Assembly (NCBI GenBank): GCA_020747065.1
Contig: JAGMVK010000001.1
Location: 2,728,001 to 2,792,000 of the forward strand
DNA: 64,000 nt
Direction of reading: 5' to 3'
From: Cadophora sp. MPI-SDFR-AT-0126
Taxonomy: Eukaryota > Ascomycota > Leotiomycetes > Helotiales > Ploettnerulaceae
The notes beneath the pieces are model-generated. The model saw only the letters and a list, made by a program, of their open reading frames with translations, searched no databases and was not told the origin of the DNA. The translations under genes were made by a program, and so were the position numbers. How positions within the stretch are numbered: position 1 is the first letter of the stretch; every line of letters begins with the position of its first letter. This document shows positions 21,371 to 33,267 of this stretch, piece after piece.

Positions 21371-23503
21371 TCAACTAATTTTGTAAAATTCTGGCGCATA
21401 CTCCGTCAACCAACCCTTCTCAATCTTCGTCACATCCCTGATAAAAGTTTTACTCCCCGTCTCCATAACCTCATGAAAAATAACCCAATCCGCCTTGCGA
21501 TTGAACATCAACGAGCTCGGATGCGCATGCAAGATCGTTCCCCCAGCCACATTTCTAAACGTTCCATCTGGTTGCATCTTCGCCGCATGCGCAAAGAATC
21601 CCGTCGTAAGACACCGTCGGATCTGCTCTCCTTTTGAAGGCCCGCCGACGGATAACGGGGTTTTGTTCGCGTTGGATGAGAGTGTCTCGTCGACGGCTAT
21701 GCCGAATCGTTCGAGGTAACGTTTGAGTTGTGCGCGAATGCTGACTGCTCTTGTCATGGCTTTGAAGTTGATGTAGTTGTCGTGGCAGAAGCGTGCTTCT
21801 TTTCTACCTTTGCTGACGAATGCCTGGTAGACGTTCAGAAGCGTGATATGGTCGCCTTCTTCAACAGCGAATTTGCGCCGTGTAGTCTCCATGCGCTTCT
21901 TCTCGCCGTCATGGTGGACCCAGATATTGCCTCCTAGGCTTGTCATGGCGGCTATGGTGAGGATTTCGCTGAGGCAGCTGAATGAGGAGGCGGATAGGAG
22001 GGTCTTCGCCATCATAGGCTCGACTGCTAACTCGGCCATTCTGACGCCGAGGGGCTTGGTGAGTTTGGCGTAGTCATCTAGAGCGCCGAGTGAGTAGAGG
22101 AGCTCGAGAGCCCGGATGACTAGTTCTGCAGGTGGCGCGGTGATGAAGTCGAATCGGACGATGTTGTCGATACCCAGGGCTTTGAGTTGGAGGATTACTG
22201 GGGCGAGATTGGATCGCTGAATTTCAGGTACCGTTGCTGCTTCTAATGCTTCGAAGTTGGCCTCGGTGTAGAGACGATAGCATTTACCGGGTTTTGTTCG
22301 GCCTGCACGACCAGCTCTTTGAGTTGCAGATGCTTTGGAAACTGGTGTAGCTGTGAGGGTTTCAATACCTGTGAGGGGATTGTATGCTCGGAGTTTGACG
22401 AAGCCTGTGTCTACAACATAGACAATGCCATCGATAGTGACCGAAGCTTCTGCAATGTTGGTTGAGAAAATGACTTTTCGGGTATTCTCTGGTGCCTCTT
22501 CGAAGACGTATATTTGCTGCTCAGTTGACAGGCCAGCATAAAGAGGGAGTGGCATGATCGACTGGGCTCGAGGATGGAGTTCAGCTGCTCGCTCTGAGAT
22601 GGCTTGTACCGCCGAGTCAATCTCCTCTCTTCCTGTCAGGAAAACTAGTATGTCGCCTTCTGGCTCTTTGGTGTGTATGTCAAATACTGTTTGGACAGCT
22701 TTCTCGAGATAGTCCTCAACCGGATTTTCGAGATATAAGACATCGACTGGATACATCCTGCCCTCGAGATTGATGATGCGGCCAACCTCGCCGCCAAAGC
22801 CATTGTCTTTGGGTTTCGAGCTACTCGATATCAGATCATCCAATGTCATGGGATCGGATTCTGGTAGTTGGGGCTGCGGCGCTGCATCGCCCATGAAAAA
22901 CTTCAAGAAATCTTGAGCCTGGAGGGTAGCACTGGAGATTATGATTCTGAGATCGGGTCGTCTCTTCAAGATTTTCTTCAAAACACCAAGGAGTACATCC
23001 GTGCTGAGAGATCGCTCATGAGCTTCATCAACCATGATCACGGAATAACGGGAGAGTAGAGGGTCGACGAGAGCTTCTCGAAGTAGCAAGCCGTCTGTAA
23101 GAAACTTGATGCGGGTAGCAGATGAAGTGACATCTTCGAATCTAATCGAATAGCCAACTTCTTTTCCGACTTCACAGCCAAATTCTTCTGCTACTCTTAC
23201 GGCAACAGTAGTTGCAGCGACTCTACGGGGCTGAAAATTGTTAGTGCCAGAACTCGATTGTGATGTGAGATTTGAACTTGCCTGTGTGACAGCAATTATC
23301 TTGCCATCTAAACACCATCCTGCTTGCTCTAGATACTGAGGTATCTGTGTTGTTTTCCCCGAACCCGTCTGGCCAACAACTATGGTGACCGGATAAGTCT
23401 CGATGAGGTAGAGAAGGCTTTTCTTGTGCCTCGCGATAGGGAGAAGAGAGGCTGGCTTGTGCAGGGAAGGGATGAAGCTGGCAGCGAGATCGAATTCTGC
23501 CAT
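21371..23503 (-). CDS. DHX35: DEAH-box RNA helicase, DHX35 orthologue
   Basis: An ATP-dependent RNA helicase associated with the spliceosome in other eukaryotes. Exons 23503-23282 and 23230-21371 give 693 residues, close to animal DHX35. Motifs in order: I GQTGSGKTT (residues about 44-52), Ia TQPRRVAA (restored by splicing), II DEAH, III SAT, V STNIAEASVTIDG and VI QRAGRAGRTKPGKCYRLY. The HA2/OB region follows (FAVEEGDHITLLNVYQAF; FFAHAAKMQPDGTFRNVAGG). The shared blocks RIKFLTDGLLLREALVDPLL and NLAPVILQLKALGIDN are close to DHX35 and set it apart from Prp2, Prp16, Prp22 and Prp43. The first methionine at 23518 is also in frame, but the MAEFDL start at 23503 fits better. Confidence 0.93.
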   Translation of the reverse strand: MAEFDLAASFIPSLHKPASLLPIARHKKSLLYLIETYPVTIVVGQTGSGKTTQIPQYLEQAGWCLDGKIIAVTQASSNLTSQSSSGTNNFQPRRVAATTVAVRVAEEFGCEVGKEVGYSIRFEDVTSSATRIKFLTDGLLLREALVDPLLSRYSVIMVDEAHERSLSTDVLLGVLKKILKRRPDLRIIISSATLQAQDFLKFFMGDAAPQPQLPESDPMTLDDLISSSSKPKDNGFGGEVGRIINLEGRMYPVDVLYLENPVEDYLEKAVQTVFDIHTKEPEGDILVFLTGREEIDSAVQAISERAAELHPRAQSIMPLPLYAGLSTEQQIYVFEEAPENTRKVIFSTNIAEASVTIDGIVYVVDTGFVKLRAYNPLTGIETLTATPVSKASATQRAGRAGRTKPGKCYRLYTEANFEALEAATVPEIQRSNLAPVILQLKALGIDNIVRFDFITAPPAELVIRALELLYSLGALDDYAKLTKPLGVRMAELAVEPMMAKTLLSASSFSCLSEILTIAAMTSLGGNIWVHHDGEKKRMETTRRKFAVEEGDHITLLNVYQAFVSKGRKEARFCHDNYINFKAMTRAVSIRAQLKRYLERFGIAVDETLSSNANKTPLSVGGPSKGEQIRRCLTTGFFAHAAKMQPDGTFRNVAGGTILHAHPSSLMFNRKADWVIFHEVMETGSKTFIRDVTKIEKGWLTEYAPEFYKIS
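23231..23281 (-). other. GC-AG intron in the DHX35 gene
   Basis: A 51-nt intron with donor GCAAGT and acceptor TTTCAG, and a CACTAAC branch site about 15 nt before the acceptor. Removing it joins GKIIAVTQ to PRRVAATT, restoring helicase motif Ia exactly. The intron is a multiple of three and has no stop, so retention would insert 17 residues within motif Ia. Confidence 0.85.
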
Positions 23504-25435
23504 GGCGGCTAATATCACATGCTGAAGCCAATTTTATGTTGACTGGAGACTTCCCCTTTTGTCGATCCTAGTAGCACAAGGCTGCATGAAAAGGCTGAGA
23601 GATGAATAGAAAAATAGTCAACCTAGCCGAAGGTTGATGGCCTGGAACTGATGCTCATGCCTGAGGCGGGGACAACCTCGGTCAATTTGTCTTAAGATTC
23701 CGTTCACATTAGTCTCACATCTCACAACAATCCTACTCGTACTTCGTACTCGTCTTCACCACCTGAGAAAGTGCAGTGCTTGTCATGGATGACGAATCTA
23801 GTTGATATGAAGTTATTACGGGAAAAGAAGGTACACTTGGCAGCAGGCGAAGCTCCACGAATAGCAATTTACGAGGCCTTGCCGTTTTGTGCAGTTGTGA
23901 ATCGATATTGCGCCCGTCACAGGCCAACAGTGGCAATCTCAATCTCTCCAGAACCACCAATCAAAGCGGTAGGCGGTCCACACCGTCAGCGGTATCTTCT
24001 TACTCCACAGATGTGGCAGTGCCTGTAAAAAGAATAATAACTGGTGCTGTGGCTTCACATGTCCATTGAAGTAAGGGGTAAATTCCTTCCATTGTTTACC
24101 TACATTTATTTATCAACGGAAGAGATGGGCAGCAGGACGCTGCAAGATTAATCAGAGACACGACGCAGCTCCAGAATTTGGTGACATCCCATCTCATGAT
24201 CTCCAACAATCGAGCGAGATCATGCATTCCTGTTCATTCATTCGCACGCACGCACGCATGCACTTACAGGCTGCCCTCGTCGGCACAGATGAAGCGTCAA
24301 AAGTGGCAGACGAATCCCGCATCGGAGTTTGACGGGGGGAGGGGTGACATCCCTGGAGCCTACCGGGCTTGCGTACCTGACGCTTGACTTTTCCTGGCCT
24401 AGATCCCGACCGATATTAGCTCAGGGGTCTCTCACCCAAAGCCATTCATTCCATTCTTCGGTTCTTTCTTTTTGTGCAAGTGTTGCTGAACGAGTTCTAT
24501 GATTAGATCTGTGCTAGTACAGTATTGTGCTTCAGAAATTCTGTGCTGCCATGGAGATGTCGTAGAAACTGTGACGAGAGCACATCAATTCTGTATCATA
24601 TTGACCTTCGATGCTCCTCCAATCCTCAATCCCCTTGCCCTTGCCCTTGCCCTTCCTCGCTCTCGCTCTCGCTCTCATCGTGAAACTTCGAGCAGTTGCT
24701 GCTCCGCCGTCTCATTTCGCCCGCCAGCCATTCTGGATTCGAATGCCTGCAGACTCCACTACTACGTACAGGCAGGGTATGCTAGGGACATCGTCCATCC
24801 ACTTTCAAGCCCACAGCAACCAATCCAGGCCCTGCCCACCTAATTGAGACTCCACCGGGCCGCCCAGGTCAAGCAGGTCAAGCACGCCTGGCCGCTGCCA
24901 GTGCTCGCCAATCCAATCCCATCACACGCCCCCAAGTCCGCCGCCGTTCGTCTGATTGATTGATCCCTTTCTCGACTTCTTCTTCTCTTCCTGTAACAGA
25001 CAGCTCCATCAACCTCACGAACGACAGACAATTCTACACCAGAGCCTGCCAGTCGGGCCAGCCGTTCCTTTTGGTCTTCGACCTGTTCGCTCCCTACTCA
25101 TGTTCTCACCTTAGTCACTCCTTCGAGTAATCTGATCTTCATCGCCAGCCAAGTCGTCGTGTTCTTGTTGTCGTTCTGCATTACATTTGGCCGTCGTCCA
25201 CCTGTGGTTTGAAGTCGTTTCAATATTACACTCGACATATTTACGAAACAATAATTCATCAACACCATCCGCCGAGGACGTAATTGCTTCTTACAACGAA
25301 CCTCACCCAAAACAGTCGCTCCTTCTTTCATGACCTTCGATTCTCCGAAACTCAATTCCAGCGACTTTGCCAACATTCATCGTTTGTCCTCATTTCTCGG
25401 CCTGTTGGCGTCTTCGCCCATATCTATTATTCGCA
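23504..25435. other. Divergent intergenic region with long 5' leader
   Basis: 1.9 kb between the divergent DHX35 and proline-rich membrane-protein genes. The right half, about 24430-25435, is pyrimidine-rich (runs of CTCTCG, CTTCTTCTTC, CCCTTG), typical of fungal promoters and long 5' leaders. No supported coding frame. Confidence 0.45.
24630..24677 (+). repeat. Pyrimidine tandem repeats (CCCTTG)n and (CTCTCG)n
   Basis: About four copies of CCCTTG followed directly by several copies of CTCTCG-like hexamers. A CT-rich tract upstream of the proline-rich membrane-protein gene, possibly promoter-associated. Confidence 0.7.
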
Positions 25436-27755
25436 ATGGATAATAATCGCATATCGAATATTCCTAGGCTAGGGCCGCGGGTCCCTGTTCATCCAGAGGC
25501 CATAGGAAGAATGGAATCAATAATGAACATCGCTGTACCAGATCGTGTTGTGGAGCCACGTGCCGACTCAACCTCGACTTCAGCAGCAACTGGTAGCTGT
25601 GGAGCAAATCCTTGCGAGAAACCTACCAGCAGTGCGACTTTCACATGGCCCATTATTCTGGGTATCGTGTAAGTAATCTGTGCTGGTAGTCCTTCCAAGT
25701 TGTGCCATCTAACTTGCCTTCAGCATTCCAGTGGTCGGTGCATTAATATGCTTCGTTATTCTCCACCGTCGACATGTCCGAAAACAAAGAGAGGAGGATG
25801 CCAATGACCGACATGCATCTATGGATTTTGGGTTGGGAAACGTGCCACAACCAGGAAGACCAAAGCGAGGGCTGCCAGCTGGGTTGGATTTTGGAGATGA
25901 GAAGCCAACGGGTAGAAGTGGACGGCAGATGTCAATGGATATGGGAATGCAGAGTCCGTATCTGCTACCACCGGAGCTCCAAAACTCCCGAGAATCTCTT
26001 CATTCACTATCGAGAACAATACATGAGCAGGAAGATCCTTACCGACCTGTGAAGGAATACTACCCTGGTGATGGGGTTTCTATGCGATCACAGTCAAAGC
26101 AAGGCTCGTCCATCTATACCGGTTCGAGTGCTGCCCCTTCGAGACTTCAAGAACTGGGAACATCTGAGTTACTCTCCAACGCTGGACAGATGCCCCGAAG
26201 CACTCCTCCATCTACAGCATACCCACCACGTCAGAACTCCCTACCGCAAAGTAATGCTTCGTTGAGCCCTATCGATCAACGGTCCAGCAACTCCTTCGCA
26301 CCTCCGCCGTACCCAGTCGAGCCAGCTCAAGCTCATATTCCAGCTTCGCCAGCCGATGTGCAACGAAAGGGTCTCCCGACAAGCCCTCATCCTGGTCAAG
26401 GTCTAGGAACCCCAATTGCTCCAGACAATCGTGAATCTTATGCCAGCAACACGGATCCTGCCGGTCTCAGAAAAAGCAACAACTATCTCGGAATGATGAT
26501 CGATGCTCGCGATCCATCGCCTGCGCCGGCTCCTCAAGAACTTGAGGGCACCGCACGCAAGCCCCCACCAGCTCCTCTGAACACACTTCCAGCCAATCCT
26601 CGACCTGCCCGTAAGGACTCTATGCCAGCTCAGCCACAGGCGCAAGTTGCGATCGTGGAGAATGCTAGCGAATATGGTGATGGTTTCCAGATTACACCTC
26701 CGTCTCCTGGTCGTGAGAATGCCGAGGTCATGCGTGGTCAAAGATATTCTATGGATGTTCCCCCTGAGCAATTCGCTCAAGCTGGACTAGGTGCCCCCGG
26801 TTTTGATGCAAAGCGACTCTCGATGGGTTTCCGACCTTTGCCTCCCAATGCTGTAACCGAGTCGGATGACCCCGAAATCAGAGCTAACAGGATCCGCTCA
26901 TTCTACAAGGAGTACTTCGATGATTCCAAGCCTGCTCCACAGGGACAGTACTACGAAGACTACGATGAGAATTATATGGGTGATGCCACATATTATGACC
27001 CAGACTCGAACGCGTTTGTCATGCCATACGCGGAGCCAATTACCCGACGAGCAATGACACCCCCTCCACGTGGACCACCACGATTCCAAGGACAAGGTCA
27101 ACCTCGGGGACGACAAGGCTCAATGGGAGCAATGAGTGCCGGCGGAATGCGTGGACCTCCTCCAGGACCAAGAGCCTACTCATCAGCCTCAGGACGGATA
27201 GGCCCTCCAGGTGGACCTAAGCGACCTCTCCCACCACCAGCTCCCTTGAATACTCTACCCACTCCTTCTAAGCTCCGAGATGACAGTTTCGCTTTCATGG
27301 GTGCTATCGATTTCGCCCCACCATCGACCTACCGGGATCGTGTAGCGGGCCGTTCTGAAAGTCCTCTTGGTGAGAGACGCCCATACTCGCCAATGGTGCC
27401 AGCATTTGCTCCTGTTGTGAGCGCATTTGATGAGCTCGCACCAATTCCAAGCCCGTAAGTCATGTCTCTTTCTAGCTGGGAGATAATAAGCTAATACTTG
27501 TACAGTCATTTGCTCAGAAAGTCTGGAACCTTCACCTCTTTGGACTTTGCACCACCAAAGAAGTTCAGAGACCCTGATAGCATGAGCGACGCTGGTAGTA
27601 TTCGAAGTAACCGTAGCGGCATCTCCACAACCCAACTCAGCGCTATTCGCAGTGGAGCTTACCGCATCAGCCGAATCCCGCAAGACGTGGTCTTCACCAA
27701 AGACGATCTAGCAACTACTCTCAAGCCTCAATGGGGCATGCGAGCAGGCTCTTAG
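25436..27755 (+). CDS. Proline-rich single-pass membrane protein, unknown function
   Basis: Three exons, 25436-25668, 25724-27454 and 27506-27755, give 737 residues. The short N-terminal part (about 70 residues) contains two cysteines (GSCGANPCEKP) and no signal peptide. One membrane helix follows, split by the first intron (FTWPIILGIV joined to IPVVGALICFVIL, residues about 68-90), then a basic stop-transfer stretch (HRRHVRKQREE). The long cytoplasmic tail is disordered and rich in Pro, Ser and Gln, with polyproline motifs (APPPYPVEP, RKPPPAPLNTLPANP, KRPLPPPAPLNTLPTP) that could bind SH3 domains. The conserved-looking C-terminus contains SGTFTSLDFAPPKKFRDP and VVFTKDDLATTLKPQW. The topology resembles fungal cell-wall or polarity sensors. 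I do not recognise a named orthologue. Confidence 0.85.
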
Positions 27756-28632
27756 ATGTTATGAGAATCAGTAACGACGATTTCGTTTCTTCGTGGTGCT
27801 TCCCGCTTGGGCAACCACATTCCCGGCATTTAAGCGAGCATATTTTGATTTCCATCATCCCACACGACATCCACTGTCCCGTACAACAGCAACAGCATCT
27901 CATGTGTGAACGAGCTGGCCGCGTTTGTGCATGAGCAACCGGTTCTCCGGAGGGTTTACTTACTGTCAAACCACTCTGGTCTAATGTCTTTCTTGTAATA
28001 GATGGTGTGGGAGTACTCGTAGGGATATTCATTTTTGGGAGTGACGGGATGGTAGCGAGTGATGGAGAGAGAGAGAACTGCATATAGAGAGACGCCTTTG
28101 CACAAACAGACTGGATAAATCACCAAGAAATTCCGAGTCTTGTATAGTAACATAAAATGGCAATGGAATGATTCTTTTGATGACAAGCAAATAGGTGTCT
28201 GTGGTGCCTGGACTTGACTTGACTTGACCGAATTCTTAGTCTGTTATGGAATAAGTGGCTTTTGCTTCAGCTGAAGCATGCTATGATGTAGAAGTGTTTT
28301 GCCAGAGTCTCCAAGGATGATGCCAATCTCTGATCTTGCAGGCTCTCAACTCTCGCAACGCCAGCAAGTCAACAAGATCCTAAGAATGACATAATAAACG
28401 CTACCTCAGTCATCCGCCGTTTCACCACCTACACTCGCTTGTTTCTCCATCCCATAACCTACATTCTACACACAGCAAATCGCCATCCACAGAGTCCATC
28501 CATGCATGCGCCAGCCTGCCTTATCGTAGCAAATGACATCAGTTATAGATAGTAAGGGATCATAGAAGTTAGATGGCTCGGCTCGGTGAAGTCTCTGTGG
28601 ACCATGGCATGAACCGAGGATGGATATCGTGA

Positions 28633-28649
28633 GGGGAGGGGAGGGGAGG
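28633..28649 (+). repeat. (GGGGA)n tract, possible G-quadruplex
   Basis: GGGGAGGGGAGGGGAGG: four closely spaced G-runs on the plus strand, followed within 60 bp by further GGG runs. It could fold as a G-quadruplex. Confidence 0.6.
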
Positions 28650-28945
28650 CCGATTGGGATGGAGAAGACGGGGATCTGGGTTATTGTTGATTTTTCGGTT
28701 GGTAAGGGCAGGTCGCTATCTTGGTTAAGTAAATTTCTTGCGGGCTACATCATATGGTCTAAGCTGACGCAGATTGAAATCTTGATTTGATAATATGGCT
28801 TAGAAAAGTTGATATTGTAGTGTAGTTCAAACGCTTGTTGAAGTCCAGGAATATTCGTGACCGACGTGTAAAAACTACTCAGTATCACGTTTCTCACCCA
28901 ACCTATTGGAACCGCGTCGAAAAGGAAAAAGGGGGCATCTCAGAT

Positions 28946-28976
28946 CTGGCTTCTGGCTTCTGGCTTCTGGCTTCTA
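28946..28976 (+). repeat. (TGGCTTC)n heptamer repeat
   Basis: About four tandem copies of CTGGCTT, the last one slightly diverged. Noncoding minisatellite. Confidence 0.75.
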
Positions 28977-31959
28977 GCATCCACTTACAATCGATAATCT
29001 TGGCGCCCCACAAGTCTCCCAAACCATTGAATTCCGATAGGAAATCAATTGTTCACCTACGGAGTGGAGTACAGGCATGATGCGATGAACCCGCCCTTTT
29101 TCGAACTGACGTCAAAGCATATCTCGCGTGTACATGTCTTGGTCCGGAGTGATGCTTGCGAGATTTGCGATTTGCGAGCGAGGGCGGGAGGAAGGAAGGG
29201 CAGTTTTAAGCATGAATTACAGAGTATGGTGAAAAGACCCTGGTGGCGCTCGCGCTCCTAGGCTTCGCTTCCTTGATTGTTTCGCCAGGCGGGGAAGGAG
29301 TGGGAGACTCGGAGACTAGGGAGGACATGGGATTGTGAATGTATGTATGCATGCATGCATTGTGCAGTGATGTGATGTTAATCTCCGTTTTGATGCTGAG
29401 ATTTTGGGATGAAAAAGCTGGGATTTGATGGGATTGATTTTTCTTTTCGATAGGCTGGGTTGAATTTACGGAACTCAGTGTGAATGGAGGTATGCGATAG
29501 ATAAGGGGGATGGGGAGGGGTCGTTCCAAGGCAGACGAGATGTCGTTTTCTAGGAATGGTGGGCTTCATTTCTATCCGTGGCATTTGGGCATGCTGATTT
29601 GTGAAATCGGAGAAAGTGAAGTTTGGGGGAGATACTGGTTGGATGGAATATGCAGGGTTTGATATCATAGGAATAGGGATCGATGCGGTTGGACTACTGA
29701 AGGCGATGAAGGCAGTCAGTGCAGTATCCAGGGAATTGGTTGATGCGGATGCGATAGGCAGGATGCGGTGATCGAGGCTGAAGAGGATGAAGCTTGAGAA
29801 CGAGATTGTGGATAACAGAGGATGATTTCTCATCCTTTGATTGAGGCTGTTGATGACTGAGGATGAGATGGGCTCATCTTCGCTTCTCGACTCTCAAACC
29901 TACTTCCCTCGGAATCCCGAGAACATGGATGTGGCTGACCTGTAAGGCGCTGACATACATAGTGAATAATTCCACGTGATGACAAGTGGTTGAGAAGCTT
30001 CTTCCACTCCTTCCAGATGCGCTGTACATTTGCTTAATCGAGCTGATATACCTGCGACGACGGCGGGGTTCTGCTTTCTCTGGATGTTTTGTGCCTTGGA
30101 AAATAGTCTGCTCGGTTGGACGGTGTTGTGGTGAGAAGTATTTTGTACTTTGTACCATCTCGGCTGGTTTTTCCTGTTCGGATAATGCGATGAGTGATTA
30201 GATGAGGCCCGAATAGTATTACTTGATGACTTGATGGTTGCTGGCTCGTTTCGAGAAAGGTGATTTAGTCGATGCACACCAAGGCCAGAAGAAGCCGGGT
30301 CTGATGTGAGATGAACCTTCCATGCAACTCGAGTCCGGCTGGCAGGCACTGACAGCGGTCATGTTTCCGCCGCAAATTCGATCAAACACATCATTCTGCA
30401 ACACGCATCTCCGCGATGTCTCTGTTCGACACAGGCACATGTTTTTGGAAGTGTTTGAGCGGGTCAGAAGCTTCAGGCGAAAATAGTAACGTTGCGGCTT
30501 GTTCGAGCTTAGAGCTGGAGAAGCGTCAGCACAGCCTCACTGCCGTGCAGTTCAGCGCTCGTCGTCGCCAATGGCGATGCTCGACAATTGATGGGGACGG
30601 CTACAGCAGCCTATGAGGAAGTCTGTTGGCCGCCGAAAACGCAGTTCCTGGATCTGATGTGTTCTGATCTGATGAGAGCTGCAAGAAAGAAACAAGCACA
30701 GTAGTAATCGTGGCGACACTACATTAGAGCGCAGTAGTTTCGGTGCGGTTGAGGAGATCGCTCGTATCTGTTTACCAGCTTGCCCAAGACCAGCCTAGGG
30801 AGCGCTCTACCACGCATCTTCTGCATCATAGCGGGCCATACAACCGTCGCCCTAATCCCGGATCGTGAGATTTCTAGCCGTTTGAGCCCGTATTTGCCTC
30901 TAGCTGTTTTTAGTTCCTTCCTCTCGTCTCTTCGTCTCTTCGTCTCTTCCTTATGCTTGGTTGTGCGTGCGTGCGGTGGAACCTACCAAAGGTGCTCGGG
31001 GTCCCATTGTCTTGTCGTTCTTGTCTTGCCTTGGAAGTAGGACCCGATCCAACTTGAACAAAAACTTCCTGGATCCCCCATCCGATAATTGTTTCTCTTC
31101 TCTCCCCCTCCCCATACCTCTCAAGGAGTCTGAAAGTACTGCACCAACCAGTCAATTCGTTGTCGTACGAAAGCGAAACCCCTCTCCCATCATCGCCGTC
31201 GCCATCACGAAATCAATTGTTCCAGCGATCCCCTCCCCAGGCCTCACTGCAAATCCTTAAGCTGACTGCCGTGGTCCTCCGTACCGACCGACGCCCCAAT
31301 TCGAAAATCTAATTTCGCTGCTTGTTTCTCCTGCCACACTTGACGGACGGACGGTAAAGTTACGAGGGAAAAAGCACACCCAGGGAGGGTAGCACCAAAC
31401 CAAAGGCAGCATCCGGGCATTCCTCCTCCTGCCACCCTCGCCCACTCGCCTGTCTCACCTCATTTCAACTCGGACGGTGCCCACCCAAACCATTCGCTGA
31501 GCGCCCGTGCTGCCACTGCGACCCCCTTCGTCCCTCCCTCGTCTCGCCCTCCACAGCGAACGAAGACTTTCATCCGACAACCTCGCTTTCAAACACTCGA
31601 CCTTTCATCGTCACTTTCGACGATCCCATCCACGGTTCAGGGCAGAGGACGCATTCGCTTGCTGTTCACTCGGCCAATTCATTCAACACATTCACCCTAT
31701 CCGCTCTTTTCTTTCTGCCCCTAACGTGTGAGGTTGCGCTTGGCACCACTCACAAACCCTTTTCACCTCTTAAACACCCCCATCCACGAACAAACATAGA
31801 GCACGTCCAACGCTCTTTCCAAACGCGAAACAGTCCCAGCACTGTGTTCCTGCAGATCTAGATCTAAACCTGAGGTATGATGATGACGCGCCCGCGGATC
31901 TCTGCAATAATAGCAGAGCAGCCGCACGCACCCTGATTGTTCTGTTCGCTGACATCGCC

Positions 31960-33267
31960 ATGTATAGACGTCCCCGGAAGCTCGTCTTCAGACAGTTCGC
32001 AATGGCTTCCAATTCTACTTCAAGTACGGATACCGGTGTGCCTCAGTCGACGCCTACCCAGGCGCCGTCGTCTCCGGCCTCGAGCTCAGAACCTCAACCG
32101 TCGAGTTCAATTGCTAACAGCAGTCCAACTTCAGTCCCTAGCACGGAACAGCCGCCGACGACTTCGTCTACACTACTTCCTACAACTAGTTCAGCCATCC
32201 CAACTTCCTCCTCGGTAGAAAGCACTACTTCGACCACATCATCGAGTGTTCCCACGACCAGTTCAACACCCCCTACTACATCTTCGGTCCCTCCTACAAC
32301 CCCAACAACCACAAGCGAATCTCTCACACCGACAACATCCACCATCATATCAACTAATCCTCAGGGATCAACTGTGACAATTATCCAAACTTCTACCCAG
32401 ACCCCCGCCCAGAATACACGAACTACTTCATCAACATCCTCTTCGACGTCCTCGGCAGCAACTGCGGGCCTTCAGCCTTCGGGATCGAACAAAAGTGGCG
32501 GACTGAGCAGCTCGGGAACAATCGCAGTAGCTGTCGTTGTACCTATTGTTGCTGTTGCTATTCTCATTGTTGCTGGGCTCTTCTTCTGGCGGAAGCGCAA
32601 GGCCCGTAAGGATGCGGAAGAATTGCGGAGAAAGGAAGTCGAGGAGTACGGCTACAACCCAAACAACGACCCGACTTTACCTGCTGTTGGAGGCGTAGGA
32701 TCTGCTGGCCACGATGGATCGTATGAGATGCGTGAAGACGGATCATCTGGATATCGCGGTTGGGGAACTACAGCTGTTGCTTCTTCTGGAAGAAAGGCAT
32801 CAACAACTGTATCTGGTGGACAATCTGCTGGTGGTATTGGTATGGCATACTCGGAAGGCACATCGCCTACACACGGCCCAGTTTCTGACACGAGGTCCGA
32901 TAACCCTCTGATGGATGGACGAGCGACATCGCCCGAAGCTGAAGCATTGGGGGCTATGGGACCAGCCGCATCAGCCAACAGAAATGGAGACATCAATCGC
33001 GGACCTTCAAACGCTTCGTCATCATACAGCGCCGCTGCTCGATCAGACGGCTCTGGTGATATGATGACTGGCGGTGGTCAATACTACAACAACCAATATG
33101 ATACTGGCAATCCTTACAGCGGAGAAACTCAATATGGAAGCCCACCAGGACGGGCGGAAATGCCTGCCCAACCTGTCATCCGTGATGTACAAGCTCGACG
33201 CAACACACGGATAGAAAACCCATCACACTTCCCTCAACAAAGTGCCGGCATCTCGCAGAACTTCTAA
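31960..33267 (+). CDS. Ser/Thr-rich mucin-like single-pass membrane protein (Mid2/Wsc-type sensor layout)
   Basis: Single exon, 435 residues. Residues 16-180 are an almost uninterrupted Ser/Thr/Pro stretch, a likely O-mannosylated rod. A Gly/Ser linker and one membrane helix at about 186-210 follow (GTIAVAVVVPIVAVAILIVA, then GLFFW), then the basic stop RKRKARKDAEELRRK and a cytoplasmic tail of about 210 residues. The tail ends in a conserved-looking motif (VIRDVQARRNTRIENPSHFP). This is the layout of fungal cell-wall stress sensors of the Mid2/Mtl1 class, which signal to Rho1. The N-terminus MYRRPRKLVFRQFAM is not a signal peptide, so either an upstream exon is missed or the single helix acts as signal anchor. 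No Cys-rich WSC domain is present. A CT-rich leader of several hundred bases precedes it. Confidence 0.82.
   Translation: MYRRPRKLVFRQFAMASNSTSSTDTGVPQSTPTQAPSSPASSSEPQPSSSIANSSPTSVPSTEQPPTTSSTLLPTTSSAIPTSSSVESTTSTTSSSVPTTSSTPPTTSSVPPTTPTTTSESLTPTTSTIISTNPQGSTVTIIQTSTQTPAQNTRTTSSTSSSTSSAATAGLQPSGSNKSGGLSSSGTIAVAVVVPIVAVAILIVAGLFFWRKRKARKDAEELRRKEVEEYGYNPNNDPTLPAVGGVGSAGHDGSYEMREDGSSGYRGWGTTAVASSGRKASTTVSGGQSAGGIGMAYSEGTSPTHGPVSDTRSDNPLMDGRATSPEAEALGAMGPAASANRNGDINRGPSNASSSYSAAARSDGSGDMMTGGGQYYNNQYDTGNPYSGETQYGSPPGRAEMPAQPVIRDVQARRNTRIENPSHFPQQSAGISQNF

Larger units (their letters stand above)
27756..31959. other. 4.2-kb intergenic region without supported genes
   Basis: Separates two same-strand membrane-protein genes. 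It contains low-complexity stretches (GGGGA repeats at 28633, GGCTTCT repeats at 28946, ATGC repeats near 29343). A minus-strand frame of 151 codons at 29378-29833 has a Ser/Pro/Ile-rich composition that looks like chance. The last 1 kb (about 30900-31959) is strongly CT-rich, with TCTCTTCG repeats near 30924, as expected for the promoter and a long 5' leader of the next gene. A noncoding transcript cannot be excluded. Confidence 0.45.

Noticed and set aside
29378..29833. 151-codon minus-strand frame
   Set aside because: Ser/Ile/Pro-biased composition, no motif, no splice partners and located in a low-complexity intergenic region; most likely chance.
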